Shown piece after piece: positions 18,371 through 29,595 of a stretch of DNA of 58,066 nucleotides. The stretch covers positions 1 through 58,066 of the forward strand of contig NZ_JPYA01000019.1 of NCBI RefSeq assembly GCF_000750005.1, written 5' to 3'. The notes beneath the pieces are model-generated. The model was not told the DNA's origin, searched no databases, and was given only the letters and a program-made list of their open reading frames with translations. This stretch comes from Geobacillus icigianus. Lineage in GTDB: Bacteria; Bacillota; Bacilli; Bacillales; Anoxybacillaceae. Made by a program: the position numbers and the translations under genes. Each line of letters opens with the position of its first letter. The first letter of the stretch is position 1.

Positions 18371-19428
18371 TGCAAGGCATAGCGCTCCTTCCAGTGGACG
18401 ATGGCCACTTTCAGCACCGCCGCCGTCGGAACGGCGAGGATGAGGCCGAGCACGCCGGCGAGCTCACCGCCGGCAAACAGCGCGAGCATAATGACAAGCG
18501 GATGCATGTGCACGCTTTTGCCGACGATCAGCGGCGACAACACGTTGCCTTCTAAAAACTGCAAAGCGAAAATGATGACCAGCACCACCAAGACCATTTT
18601 GAGCGATACGGTCGCCGCTAAAATGGCGGCCGGAATGGCGCCGATCAGCGGCCCGAAATACGGGATGATATTCGTCATCCCGATGATGAGCCCAAGCAAA
18701 AGCGGATAGTCCATGCCGGCAAGCCACAATCCGAGCGCCGCGGCCGAACCGATCGCCGCGCAGACAAAGAGCTGGCCGCGGATGTAACCGCCGAGCGACT
18801 CGTCAACGTCTTGTAAAAACGCCAGCCCCGGTTCGCGCCACCGCTTTGGCGTCAAATACCAAACGGCTTTTTTCAGCACCTCAACGTCCTTGAGCATGTA
18901 AAACACAATAAACGGGATCAGCACGAACGTCGCCGCCGAGCTGATCAGCGATTTCATGGCGCGAATCGCCATCTCGACCGCCGAGGCGGCCGCCCGCTCC
19001 AGCTCAGCGAGCATCGTTTCCACCCGCGTATGCACTTCCATCGGCCATGTCGATGTTTCATCGTGAATGTGGCGCACCCATTGGCGATATGTATTCATCA
19101 GCGAGGGCAGCTGTTCGTCCAACGCGCGCAGCTGGGCGATCAAAACCGGAATGCCGCGGTACAAGCCGTAGCCGACCGAGCCAAAAAACAGCAAATAAAT
19201 GAGCAAAATGGCAAGCGCCCGCGGCACCCCTTTGCCATGAAGATATTCAACGAGCGGGTGCAGCAAATACGTGATAAACGCCGCCAGCAAAAACGGCGTC
19301 AACACCGTGGCGACAAAATCGATCACCGGCCACCAAACGCTTTTCATCCGGACGATTAAATAGACGATCGCCGTCACCAACAGCCATTTGCCGATGCGGA
19401 AGAACGACTGCCATTGTTGCTCCCCCAT
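18367..19428 (-). CDS. yrrI: AI-2E family transporter-like membrane protein YrrI
   Basis: This is a 353-residue polytopic membrane protein of the AI-2E (UPF0118, PerM-like) family. It has hydrophobic segments near the N-terminus (about residues 14-60 and 70-90) and four or more in the C-terminal half. The family-typical segment GMTNIIPYFGPLIGAIPA is visible. The transported substrate is not known for this subgroup. The ATG at 19428 follows AGGAGG by seven bases, preferred to two upstream GTG codons. It sits just upstream of alaS as in B. subtilis. Confidence 0.88.
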   Translation of the reverse strand: MGEQQWQSFFRIGKWLLVTAIVYLIVRMKSVWWPVIDFVATVLTPFLLAAFITYLLHPLVEYLHGKGVPRALAILLIYLLFFGSVGYGLYRGIPVLIAQLRALDEQLPSLMNTYRQWVRHIHDETSTWPMEVHTRVETMLAELERAAASAVEMAIRAMKSLISSAATFVLIPFIVFYMLKDVEVLKKAVWYLTPKRWREPGLAFLQDVDESLGGYIRGQLFVCAAIGSAAALGLWLAGMDYPLLLGLIIGMTNIIPYFGPLIGAIPAAILAATVSLKMVLVVLVIIFALQFLEGNVLSPLIVGKSVHMHPLVIMLALFAGGELAGVLGLILAVPTAAVLKVAIVHWKERYALH

Positions 19429-19513
19429 CACCACACCTCCTACCGTTTAGTGTAGGGGATGCGGGCGGGAATATGCCTTTAGCGCTTTGGCACTATTTGA
19501 CAATCACAAAGCA

Positions 19514-19545
19514 CCGCCCCCGCGCAAGGCGAGGGCGGCAACGCC
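19514..19545 (-). terminator. Probable terminator after yrzQ
   Basis: GCCGCCCTCGC and GCGGGGGCGG-type arms on the minus strand form a GC-rich hairpin just after the yrzQ stop, followed by only a short T-containing stretch (TGCTTTGTG). The stem is convincing but the T-run is poor. Confidence 0.5.
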
Positions 19546-19546
19546 G

Positions 19547-19681
19547 TCAGCGGATCGCCTGCATCAAGCGGCGGCGCATTTTTCGCATCGTGCGCCCGTT
19601 CATCCAGTTGTTGCGCTGGGCCAACTGATACGCGGCGACACCCAACCCGACAGCCAACAGCGATGTCATCGTCCGGTTCAT
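19547..19681 (-). CDS. yrzQ: YrzQ, DUF3918 family small protein
   Basis: Found by reading the strand: a 44-residue product starting MNRTMTSLLAVGLGVAAYQL, followed by a strongly basic tail (NGRTMRKMRRRLM). The short hydrophobic N-terminal stretch could touch the membrane. It resembles YrzQ of B. subtilis in sequence and position beside yrzR and yrrD. A good GGGGGGA site precedes the ATG at 19681. Function unknown. Confidence 0.8.
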   Translation of the reverse strand: MNRTMTSLLAVGLGVAAYQLAQRNNWMNGRTMRKMRRRLMQAIR

Positions 19682-19692
19682 GACTGTCCCCC

Positions 19693-19884
19693 CTAAAGTT
19701 GAATCGTGCGCTCATAATCGTCGAACAAATCATCAAGAGAGCTTAACGTCCCGTCCTCCTCCACTTGATGGACATGGATGACTCCTTTCGAGACGGAAAG
19801 CTCGATGAAACAATCCCAGCAATAATATTGGTTGACGCCGATTTTTCCTAAATTTTTCCGTTTGCAGTTCGGGCAAATGAGCAC
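19693..19884 (-). CDS. yrzR: YrzR, small zinc-ribbon protein
   Basis: The 63-residue protein contains two CxxC pairs (CPNCKRKNLGKIGVNQYYC, then CWDC), a probable zinc ribbon, followed by an acidic tail with DDLFDDYE. It lies between yrrD and yrzQ on one strand with short gaps, matching the B. subtilis order. Function unknown; a nucleic acid or protein adaptor role is typical for such ribbons but not shown. Confidence 0.85.
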   Translation of the reverse strand: MLICPNCKRKNLGKIGVNQYYCWDCFIELSVSKGVIHVHQVEEDGTLSSLDDLFDDYERTIQL

Positions 19885-19899
19885 CGACAGCCACTCTCC

Positions 19900-20373
19900 T
19901 TACTTTGTTGTGTCCACCATCACAACCCCTTCTTTCGCCGTGAACGGGGCAAGCGGCATTCGCTTCTTTCCTTCTGTCAAATCGGAAAAAAATCCCTCAC
20001 TGATCTCGTATCCATCAATTCTGCCCCATTGCCCGTCGAAATATACGTCATCTAACAATCCGATCGTCGTCCCGTCGGCGGCGACAACCATGTTGCCGGC
20101 GATGCCTCGTTCACCGTAAAGAGAGTGGCCGCTGTCAGAGGAAGGCAAGGGCTGGAAACTTCGCGCGTCGTCGATGAGCATTCGATCGTTTTGCAGCGCT
20201 CGCACGGCCGCAAGCGGCAAATAGCGGCGGCGGCCAAACAAGCCGCGCTGTTCGGCAACAAACCCTTGCACCGTGCCGTGGCTGGTAAACCAAACATCCG
20301 CGATCGTTCCGACGTTTTTCCCTGTCGCTTGTTCGTAAATGGGAAGACCTTTCATGTCGGAAAACGTTCGCAT
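19900..20373 (-). CDS. yrrD: YrrD, PRC-barrel domain protein
   Basis: A 157-residue protein with two PRC-barrel-like repeats, each opening with a LPIYEQATGKNVGTIADVWF- or VVAADGTTIGLLDDVYF-type strand pattern. PRC barrels are small beta barrels found in RimM and photosynthetic proteins. The start at 20373 (MRTFSDMKGLPIY) follows AAAGGTGGGAGAGCG; the longer frame has no site and overlaps recD2. Function unknown. Confidence 0.87.
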   Translation of the reverse strand: MRTFSDMKGLPIYEQATGKNVGTIADVWFTSHGTVQGFVAEQRGLFGRRRYLPLAAVRALQNDRMLIDDARSFQPLPSSDSGHSLYGERGIAGNMVVAADGTTIGLLDDVYFDGQWGRIDGYEISEGFFSDLTEGKKRMPLAPFTAKEGVVMVDTTK

Positions 20374-20398
20374 CGCTCTCCCACCTTTCCAGCCACCT

Positions 20399-22756
20399 TT
20401 AGCTTGACTCATCGCTCATAAAGTCATACGGCGTAACGTTTTCCATTCCGACGTTCGCATCCTCAAGCGGCAGTTCGACCTCGACAACCGGCGCCATCGC
20501 CGCCGTCAGTTTTTCCGCCAGCGCCGTCCGCCGCGCCCCGTCGCTCTGCTTGGCGACGCCGGCCCGAAACGCTTCCTCTTCGCCGCATAAAATCAAAAAT
20601 TGTTTGCTTCTCGTCACCGCCGTATACAGCAAGTTCCGCTTCAACATCCGATAGTAGCTTTTCACGACGGGCAAAATGACGATAGGGAATTCGCTTCCTT
20701 GCGCTTTATGCACAGAGCAGCAGTACGCATGGGTGATTTGCGACAGCTCTTGCCGGGTGTAGGTCACTTCCACGCCGTCAAACGAGACAACGAGCAAGTC
20801 TTGCTTGTCGGTGTTCTCTTTCGCGTAAAAAATGGCAACGACTTCGCCGATATCGCCGTTAAACACGTTGTCTTCCGGCTGATTGACGAGCTGAAGCACC
20901 TTGTCGCCGACGCGGTACACCACCTCGCCGGCCGCCAGTTCCCGCTTCCCGGCGGATGGCGGATTGAAGAGCTCTTGAAGCGCTTTGTTGAGCCGATCAA
21001 TGCCGGCCGGGCCTCGGTACATCGGGGCGAGCACTTGAATATCTTTGACCGAAAAGCCTTTTTTTCGCGCATTGTCCGCGATTTGCCGGACGACATCCAC
21101 GACTTGGCCGGCGCGGCAGCGAATGAACGAGCGATCCGCCTTTGGCGCAGTCAAATCGGGCGGCACGGCGCCGCGCTTTACCTCATGAGCGAGCTCGATG
21201 ATCGACGATCCTTCCGCCTGACGGTACACATCTGTCAGCCGCACCGAAGGAACGACGCCGGACTCGAGCAAATCTTTCAGCACTTGGCCGGGCCCGACGG
21301 ATGGCAGCTGGTCTTCATCGCCGACCAGCACGACTTGCATGCCGTTTGGCACCGCTTTGAACAGCTGATTAGCCAGCCATGTGTCGACCATCGACATTTC
21401 ATCGATGACAAGCAGCTTGCCGGCAAGCGGTTCATGTTCATCGCGGCTGAACCCTTCCACTCCGTTCCAACCGAGCAGCCGATGAATCGTCGCCGCCGGC
21501 AGGCCAGTCGCCTCGCTCATCCGCTTGGCCGCCCGTCCGGTCGGAGCGGCGAGCACGACCGGGAACGGCTCACCTTGCTGGTAGCGGGCCGGATCTAACG
21601 ATAAGCCGTTAAGAGCGGCGAACAGCTCGACAATCCCTTTGATGACCGTTGTTTTTCCCGTGCCCGGACCGCCGGTTAAAATGAACAACGGGGAGGAAAG
21701 CGCCCGCTGAATCGCCTCTTTTTGCTGGGGCGCGTACTGCATGCCAAGCCGCTCTTCAAGCGCCCCGAGCGCCAGCAAAAACTCCGATTCCGCAAACGGC
21801 ACCGCCGTTTGCCGGAGCAGCCGCTTGACGTTGGAAACGATGCCTTTTTCGGCAAAGTAAAGCGACGGGAGATAACAACGGCCTTGCTCAACGACCAGTT
21901 TTCCTTCTTCACTCAACATCAGCAGCGTCCGTTGAATGGCTTGTCCGTCGACCGCCCCGCTCGGCCGGCCATCCAGCAGTTCAGCAATGCGGCCGACCAG
22001 CTCTTCCTCGGCCATGTACACATGCCCTTCCTGCAGGCAAACTTGCTCGAGGACAAACAAGGAAGCGGCGCGCAGCCGAGCCGGGTGGCTTCCGGAAATG
22101 CCGAGCTGCCGCCCAAGCTCATCGGCGCGACCGAACCCGATCCCCTCAATGTCTTCGACGAGCTGATACGGATTGGCTTGGATGATTTCGATCGCTTCCT
22201 CGCCGTACGCTTGGTAAATTTTCATGGCCAGCTGGGGGCCGAAGCCGAGCTGAGCGAGGGTGATCATCGTCTGCTCAAGCCCTTCGTGGGCGCGGAGCGT
22301 TTCATACAGCTGCTTGGCCTTTTGTTTGGACAGTTTCGGAATGCGCTCGAGCGCCGCTGGATCGCGCAAAATCACGGCAATCGCCTGCTCGCCGAGCGCT
22401 TCGGCGATGGCCGCAGCCGTTTTTTTGCCGATCCCTTTAAACAAACCGCTTGATAAATACTGAATGATTCCTTCTTTCGTGTTGGGAAGCTGTTTGCGGA
22501 ACTGGCTCGCCGCATACTGGCGGCCAAAGCGCGGATGATGGCGGAATTGACCATAAAACACATAAACGTCTCCCTCGCTGATCCGCGGGAAATGGCCGGT
22601 GACGATCACTTCCTCTTCAACCGGCGCTTCGTTCGTTTCCTCAACGCGAATGCGGACAACGGTGTAAAGCGTTTCTTCGTTATGGAAAATGACGGATATG
22701 CACGTTCCTTTAATAAAGGTGCACCCCTCAATGGCCAGCGTTTGCTGCTCTTGCAA
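20399..22756 (-). CDS. recD2: RecD2-type ATP-dependent DNA helicase
   Basis: A superfamily 1B helicase that moves 5' to 3' and acts in recombination and repair without RecBC. The 785-residue protein has the long RecD2 N-terminal region with HhH-like motifs (GLFKGIGKKTAAAIAE), Walker A GGPGTGKTTVI, the Walker B-type DEMSMVDT, GDEDQLPSVGPGQVL (motif III), and the late VHKAQGSEFP and YTAVTRSK motifs. All helicase motifs are intact. It begins with TTG at 22756 after AGGGG. It follows yrrB with a short gap. Confidence 0.95.
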   Translation of the reverse strand: MQEQQTLAIEGCTFIKGTCISVIFHNEETLYTVVRIRVEETNEAPVEEEVIVTGHFPRISEGDVYVFYGQFRHHPRFGRQYAASQFRKQLPNTKEGIIQYLSSGLFKGIGKKTAAAIAEALGEQAIAVILRDPAALERIPKLSKQKAKQLYETLRAHEGLEQTMITLAQLGFGPQLAMKIYQAYGEEAIEIIQANPYQLVEDIEGIGFGRADELGRQLGISGSHPARLRAASLFVLEQVCLQEGHVYMAEEELVGRIAELLDGRPSGAVDGQAIQRTLLMLSEEGKLVVEQGRCYLPSLYFAEKGIVSNVKRLLRQTAVPFAESEFLLALGALEERLGMQYAPQQKEAIQRALSSPLFILTGGPGTGKTTVIKGIVELFAALNGLSLDPARYQQGEPFPVVLAAPTGRAAKRMSEATGLPAATIHRLLGWNGVEGFSRDEHEPLAGKLLVIDEMSMVDTWLANQLFKAVPNGMQVVLVGDEDQLPSVGPGQVLKDLLESGVVPSVRLTDVYRQAEGSSIIELAHEVKRGAVPPDLTAPKADRSFIRCRAGQVVDVVRQIADNARKKGFSVKDIQVLAPMYRGPAGIDRLNKALQELFNPPSAGKRELAAGEVVYRVGDKVLQLVNQPEDNVFNGDIGEVVAIFYAKENTDKQDLLVVSFDGVEVTYTRQELSQITHAYCCSVHKAQGSEFPIVILPVVKSYYRMLKRNLLYTAVTRSKQFLILCGEEEAFRAGVAKQSDGARRTALAEKLTAAMAPVVEVELPLEDANVGMENVTPYDFMSDESS

Positions 22757-22772
22757 CAGCGATCCCCTGCCT

Positions 22773-23435
22773 TTACGGCGAAAGCCGCTTTTCCATCATT
22801 TTCTTTCCATACCCCGCCAGCACGTGGTCTGGCTTCGCCTCCAACGCGGCGGCGAACCAATCGCGGGCGGCAGCCGGCTCGTCCTTGTTCGCATAAATGA
22901 CCCCTAAATTGTAGCAGGCGTCGGCATGGTGCGGCTTTAGCGCCAACGTTTTTTCAAAGCAACGCTTCGCCTCGTCAACATAGTCGAGCGCCGCCAAACA
23001 AAGGCCGAGCTGAAAGAACGCTTCGGCATCCCCTTCGTTCAATTCGGCGGCCCGCTGCAAATACGGAAGAGCGAGCCGCGGCATCTCGAGCCGCCATAGC
23101 GACATGCCGAGCATAAAATGCGTGTCGGCGTCATCGAGCCCCAGCCCGAGGGCCCGTTCAAACATGTCTTTCGCCTCGGCAAACCGCCCGCGCTGATAGT
23201 GGAGCGTGCCGATGCCATAGTAAGCGGCCGCGGCCCGTTCATCGCGACAAAGCGCCTGCTGGAAGAAAGCGAGCGCTTTCTCCTCTTCGCCGGCGGCGGC
23301 CAGCACGGTGCCGACGTTGATGTAGCCGGTCGGGTCGTCCGGGCGATCGTCCACCGCTTTGGAAAAGCAGCGGAGCGCTTCTTCGTACTCCCCGGCGCGC
23401 AAATGCGCAAGCCCTTGTTCATTCCAATCCGCCAC
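22773..23435 (-). CDS. yrrB: YrrB, TPR-repeat protein
   Basis: A 220-residue protein made almost entirely of tetratricopeptide repeats: about six 34-residue units beginning GLAHLRAGEYEEALRCFSKA, GYINVGTVLAAAGEEEKALA, and so on. TPRs form a superhelical scaffold for protein partners, so it is probably an adaptor. It is directly upstream of recD2 and downstream of mnmA on the same strand. B. subtilis YrrB is the counterpart; partners are not established here. Confidence 0.92.
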   Translation of the reverse strand: MADWNEQGLAHLRAGEYEEALRCFSKAVDDRPDDPTGYINVGTVLAAAGEEEKALAFFQQALCRDERAAAAYYGIGTLHYQRGRFAEAKDMFERALGLGLDDADTHFMLGMSLWRLEMPRLALPYLQRAAELNEGDAEAFFQLGLCLAALDYVDEAKRCFEKTLALKPHHADACYNLGVIYANKDEPAAARDWFAAALEAKPDHVLAGYGKKMMEKRLSP

Positions 23436-23492
23436 CGCTCATCCCTCCTGACTATAGTTTAGCACATACGTTCGTTTTTTTCGAGCAATTGC

Positions 23493-23523
23493 AAAAACAC
23501 CCCAACCCCAAGCCGGGTTAGGG
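23493..23523 (-). terminator. Terminator of mnmA
   Basis: CCCTAACCC and GGGGTTGGGG arms on the minus strand are followed by TGTTTTTG, about 30 bases after the mnmA stop. Confidence 0.75.
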
Positions 23524-23552
23524 CTTTCACCGCCGGTGCGGCAGCTTAGCGG

Positions 23553-25827
<2,275 letters not shown>

Positions 25828-26019
25828 CGGTCATTCTCCTTTCTTGTCGCCCGAACCTCTTCCGCCCACAGCGGCCGTCCCTTGCCCGAGCGGATTCCGC
25901 CCGTTGGGGGAACCGCCCGCTGCGGCAAACGGCGAGGCTTGGCCATGAAGGTGTAAATAGTAAAAACACGTCCATGTCATCCGCTCGTGGTTGATGACAT
26001 GCGACCGCTTGATCAATGG

Positions 26020-26436
26020 TTAAATATAAAACATGTATGCCCCTTCATCCCCATCGCTATACTCCGCTAAATCTTCAAGCGTCGTGCTGTCGAGCACTTC
26101 CTCGACCGCATCGCGGATGCGGATCCACAGCTCGCGCTTCGCCGGCTCCTCCTCTTCGAGTTCCTCGACCGGGGTGAGCGGGCCCTCAAGCACGCGCAAA
26201 ATATCACCGGCCGTAATTTTGGCCGGATGCTCGGCCAATACGTAACCGCCGTACGCCCCGCGGATGCTTTTGACAAGCCCGGCGTTGCGCAACGGCGTCA
26301 CTAGTTGCTCCAAGTAGTGCTCGGACAAATTGTTCGCCTTGGCGATCGAGCGGAGCGAAATCGGACGGTCGCCGTACTTTTTCGCCAGTTCAATCATAAT
26401 CGTCAATCCGTAACGGCCTTTGGTTGAAATCTTCAT
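26020..26436 (-). CDS. cymR: CymR, Rrf2 family repressor of cysteine metabolism
   Basis: Rrf2-type winged-helix regulator that, in complex with CysK, represses cysteine uptake and synthesis genes when cysteine is plentiful. The 138-residue protein starts MKISTKGRYGLTIMIELAKK and has the winged helix (LRSIAKANNLSEHYLEQLVT) and an acidic dimerisation region without the cluster cysteines of FeS Rrf2 proteins, as expected for CymR. The second ATG (26436) is preferred for ribosome-binding spacing and because it matches B. subtilis. Its likely target yrrT-mccAB lies at 1978-5743 in this window. Confidence 0.95.
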   Translation of the reverse strand: MKISTKGRYGLTIMIELAKKYGDRPISLRSIAKANNLSEHYLEQLVTPLRNAGLVKSIRGAYGGYVLAEHPAKITAGDILRVLEGPLTPVEELEEEEPAKRELWIRIRDAVEEVLDSTTLEDLAEYSDGDEGAYMFYI

Positions 26437-26446
26437 CATATCCCCC

Positions 26447-27097
26447 CTAACGACTTAACCCTTGCGCCCGAACGTTGGCGGCTCCCAACAAGCGGTCGGC
26501 CATTTTCCGGCATTGCGGCAGCGCCAAACCGGCGACCGAACCGATTGTGACGCAAAAAAGAAACGTGCCAAACGACACCGGACCGCCAAGCAGCCAGCCG
26601 ACAAGCAACACGAGCGCTTCCATCATCACGCGAATGTATGCCACGTTCCATCCGGTCAACTCGGTCAAGGCGAGCATCAAACTGTCGCGCGGACCGGCGC
26701 CGACGTCGGCGGAAATATATAGCCCCATGCCGTAGCCGGACACGACGATGCCGACTAGCAGCATCGCATATTGTTCAAGCAGTTGTGGCGGCGTTTTCAG
26801 CGGTGGGATCATCATCCACACGTCAATCAAAACGCCGACAGTGATCATATTGAGGAAGGCGCCAAGCTGCGGTCTCCGCTTGACAAGCAGCGCCGAAGCC
26901 GCAAGCACCACCATCCCAACGATGATCGACCACGTCCCGACCGTCAGGCCAAATGTTCGCTCTAAACCAATATGAAGGACATCCCATGGCGCACAGCCAA
27001 CATCGGCTTTCATCGTCAGCACAATGCCGAATGACATGACGAGCAAACCGGCAAAATAAATGCTCCATCGCAGCCATGGGACCGAAGGATGGACCAT
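26447..27097 (-). CDS. YczE/YyaS/YitT family membrane protein
   Basis: A 216-residue polytopic membrane protein with about five hydrophobic segments and the family-type repeated half motif LTMKADVGCAPWDVLHIGL and ISADVGAGPRDSLMLAL, indicating an internal duplication. No transported compound is established for the family. It sits between rarA and cymR on the same strand, ten bases upstream of cymR, and starts MVHPSVPW at an ATG preceded by GGGAGGCGCATGTGCG. As I recall the B. subtilis order, no such gene lies at this point, so it may be a lineage-specific insertion. Confidence 0.85.
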   Translation of the reverse strand: MVHPSVPWLRWSIYFAGLLVMSFGIVLTMKADVGCAPWDVLHIGLERTFGLTVGTWSIIVGMVVLAASALLVKRRPQLGAFLNMITVGVLIDVWMMIPPLKTPPQLLEQYAMLLVGIVVSGYGMGLYISADVGAGPRDSLMLALTELTGWNVAYIRVMMEALVLLVGWLLGGPVSFGTFLFCVTIGSVAGLALPQCRKMADRLLGAANVRAQGLSR

Positions 27098-27161
27098 CGC
27101 ACATGCGCCTCCCTATCCAGTCAATCGCCGGTGTTATTATACCATAAATGACGCGCTCCGT

Positions 27162-28457
27162 TCACGGCCCAATCGCGCTTTCCCGCTTCAATTGCTCCAG
27201 TCGCCGGTACACTTTCGCATAATGTTTCTCGTCGCCGTGCTCTTTCGGCTCATAATAGCGGACGCCGGCAAGCGTTGCCGGCAAATACGATTGCGCCACC
27301 CAACCGTTCGGGTAATCATGCGGATATAAATAGCCTTGGCCATGTCCGAGCACGGCTGCCCCTTGATAATGGGCGTCTTTTAAATGGTCGGGAATCTCGC
27401 CAACCTTTCCGGCGCGCACGTCGGCGAGCGCCGCGTCCAACGCCTTGTAGGCGCTGTTGGATTTCGGGCTTAGGCAAAGCTCGATCGTCACGGTCGCGAG
27501 CGGAATGCGCGCCTCCGGCAGTCCGATCCGCTCCGCCGCCGCCACAGCTGCCTGCACTTTCACCCCCATCAACGGGTTCGCAAGCCCGATGTCTTCATAG
27601 GCGATGACGAGCAGCCGGCGACAGACCGCGGCCAAATCCCCGCCTTCGAGCAGGCGCGCTAAATAATGGAGAGCAGCGTCCACATCGCTGCCGCGCACGC
27701 TTTTTTGGAATGCCGACAACAGCGAATAGTAATGGTCGCCGTATTTGTCATGAGTGAAGCCGCGATTGGCCGTGCACGAAGCAACGATCGCCTCATCCAC
27801 ATACAAACCGTCATCGCGTTCATCGGCCGCCGCCACGGCCGCTTCAAGAAGCGAAAGCGCCGCGCGCGCATCGCCGCCCGCGGCTTCCGCAATTCGCCAT
27901 AACAGCGCCTCATCGATCTTGACGGGCTGCGCTCCGAGCCCGCGCACCGAATCGGTAAGCGCCCGCTTTAAAACGATAAGCAAGTCGGCCGGCTCAAGCC
28001 GCTTTAATCGCTGAATTTGTCCGCACCGGCTACGGATCGCCGGATTCACCTCGTGAAACGGGTTTTCGGTCGTCGCCCCGATTAACGTGATCAGCCCGGA
28101 TTCAAGGTGTGGAAGCAGCACATCCTGCTGCGCCTTGTTCAAACGGTGAATTTCATCGATAAACAAAACGACATTGCCGGACCAGCGCGCCGCTTCGGCC
28201 GCCTCTTCAATCTCCTTTTTCCCGGCTGAGGTCGCGTTGATGGCGACCAGCTCCCGCCCAGCCGTGCGAGCGATGGCGTAGGCGAGCGAGGTTTTTCCCG
28301 TCCCGGGTTCCCCATACAACAATAGCGAAGGAACATATCCTTTTTTTACCATTTTGTACAACGGCGTCTCCGGCCCAATCACATGCGCTTGTCCGACGAT
28401 GTCGTCGATCGTGCGCGGTCGCATCCGCAGCGCGAGTGGCTCTGACCTGTTCCGCAT
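27162..28457 (-). CDS. rarA: Replication-associated recombination protein RarA
   Basis: An AAA+ ATPase (MgsA/WRNIP1 family) that acts at blocked replication forks with SSB and RecA. The 431-residue protein has Walker A GEPGTGKTSLAYA, Walker [12 protein letters not shown], the sensor region ATTENPFHEVNPAIRSRC, and the C-terminal tetramerisation region with HDYPNGWVAQSYLP. It starts MRNRSEPLALRMRP after AGGAGGGGAACGAC. The protein is of normal length with all ATPase motifs. Confidence 0.95.
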   Translation of the reverse strand: MRNRSEPLALRMRPRTIDDIVGQAHVIGPETPLYKMVKKGYVPSLLLYGEPGTGKTSLAYAIARTAGRELVAINATSAGKKEIEEAAEAARWSGNVVLFIDEIHRLNKAQQDVLLPHLESGLITLIGATTENPFHEVNPAIRSRCGQIQRLKRLEPADLLIVLKRALTDSVRGLGAQPVKIDEALLWRIAEAAGGDARAALSLLEAAVAAADERDDGLYVDEAIVASCTANRGFTHDKYGDHYYSLLSAFQKSVRGSDVDAALHYLARLLEGGDLAAVCRRLLVIAYEDIGLANPLMGVKVQAAVAAAERIGLPEARIPLATVTIELCLSPKSNSAYKALDAALADVRAGKVGEIPDHLKDAHYQGAAVLGHGQGYLYPHDYPNGWVAQSYLPATLAGVRYYEPKEHGDEKHYAKVYRRLEQLKRESAIGP

Positions 28458-28517
28458 GTCGTTCCCCTCCTCGTTTCATTGTACAGCGCCGGTCCACCCG
28501 AATACAACCGTGCGGTG

Positions 28518-28609
28518 TCAAAAGGCGGACCGCTACGGTTCAAACTAAGTTTTGATTGAGTGCTGACCTTGATTGATTGATTGAGGTCGAAAGGCGGAAC
28601 CGCTAGTTT
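28518..28609. repeat. Pair of similar 23-base segments before the RsfA-type gene
   Basis: TCAAAAGGCGGACCGCTACG at 28518 and TCGAAAGGCGGAACCGCTAG at 28587 are near-identical and 69 bases apart. An ATTG-rich stretch (GATTGATTGATTGAG) lies between them. The block is in the divergent region between rarA and the RsfA-type gene. Confidence 0.55.
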
Positions 28610-28720
28610 CTCTTTTGTTTGGCATCGCCCATTGTCCCCGTGCCAAAGGGAGAAGTTTAAAGTGAAACAAGAACGGAAAAACTAGGATCATATCAACATT
28701 ACATTTGTGGGGTGGACAGC

Positions 28721-29371
28721 ATGAAAACGAGACAAGATGCATGGTCGCATGAAGAAGACGTGCTATTGGCCGAAACGGTGCTTCAATACATACGGGAGGG
28801 AAAAACACAACTCGCGGCCTTTGCAGACGTCGGAAAAAAGTTGCACCGAACTGCGGCGGCATGCGGCTTCCGCTGGAATGCCGAGGTGCGGAAACGACAT
28901 CTCGAGGCCATCGAACAGGCGAAGAAGCAACGAAAAGAGCGAAAACGGGCGTTGGAAATGATGAAAAAATGGCAGAAGGAACAAGATCCGTTCCCGTTTC
29001 CTTCCGCAGGCAGCAGCCAAGAGGCGGAAGGGTCATCCCCCTTTCTCCCGGCTGCCCCTCTGACGCTCGATCAGTGCATTTCTTTTTTGCAGGCGCTGCG
29101 ACACGATGCCAAACAGCTTGAAACGGCGGAGCAGGAAAACGAACGGCTGAAGCGGGAGCACGCCGAATGGCGGGCGCGCAATGAGCAGCTGGCGCAAAAA
29201 ATTGAACGCCTTGAAGCACGACAAACGACGGTTCAAGAAGATTACGAGGCGCTTGTCAAAATTATGGCCCGCGCTCGCCAACTCGCCGCCGAAGAAGGCG
29301 ATCGCCTTCCGTTCGCGCAATGGCTTTTGGCCGAAGCGAGAGAACAAAACGAACGAGCCGCCCATTCGTAA
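28721..29371 (+). CDS. RsfA family transcriptional regulator
   Basis: A 216-residue protein with an N-terminal Myb/SANT-like helix-turn-helix (residues about 4-60, including [17 protein letters not shown] and [15 protein letters not shown]). A Lys/Glu-rich linker and a C-terminal coiled coil (about residues 130-185) follow. This layout is typical of RsfA, YlbO/GerR and related Bacillus sporulation regulators. RsfA itself tunes SigF-dependent forespore genes. I cannot tell which paralogue this is, so no symbol is given. The start at 28721 (MKTRQDAW) follows GGGGTGG. It is one of the few plus-strand genes and ends with a strong terminator. Confidence 0.85.
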   Translation: MKTRQDAWSHEEDVLLAETVLQYIREGKTQLAAFADVGKKLHRTAAACGFRWNAEVRKRHLEAIEQAKKQRKERKRALEMMKKWQKEQDPFPFPSAGSSQEAEGSSPFLPAAPLTLDQCISFLQALRHDAKQLETAEQENERLKREHAEWRARNEQLAQKIERLEARQTTVQEDYEALVKIMARARQLAAEEGDRLPFAQWLLAEAREQNERAAHS

Positions 29372-29380
29372 CTAGCCAAA

Positions 29381-29414
29381 GAGGGTGTCCCAAAAGGATC
29401 GGGACACCCTCTTT
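29381..29414 (+). terminator. Terminator of the RsfA-type gene
   Basis: GAGGGTGTCCC and GGGACACCCTC form an eleven-base perfect stem ten bases after the stop codon, followed by TTTC. The same hairpin could act on the minus strand. Confidence 0.8.
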
Positions 29415-29416
29415 CA

Positions 29417-29595
29417 TCGCTATATAAGCCCCAACTGCTTCTGCCGCACGATCGGTTGTGCCGATCTTAAAGGCAGACGACCTTTTGTCTTATCGCTATA
29501 TAAGCACTAACCGTTTTCCCGCCACACGATAGGCTCTGTCTTTCTTGAGGGGAGATCGCCTTTTCGGTCAGCTCTTTTTTCGTCGCAATATAGAC
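29417..29595. repeat. Degenerate repeat with a recurring 13-base core
   Basis: TCGCTATATAAGC occurs at 29417-29429 and 29493-29505, and TCGCAATATAGAC at 29583-29595. Sequence after the first two copies is also similar (AGGCAGACGACC versus GGGGAGATCGCC). This suggests two or three diverged units of about 76 to 90 bases in the gene-free stretch between the RsfA-type gene and tcdA. No gene is recognised in it. Origin unknown; a mobile-element remnant is possible. Confidence 0.5.

Noticed and set aside
20600..21598. A 332-codon plus-strand frame opposite recD2, and a similar one at 36926-38062 opposite dtd/relA
   Set aside because: Both are shadows of well-supported minus-strand genes and show no protein-family features.
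25831..26016. A 61-codon minus-strand frame between cymR and yrvO
   Set aside because: It starts at TTG without a ribosome-binding site, and its composition (Gly/Pro/Arg-rich) looks like translated non-coding GC-rich DNA.
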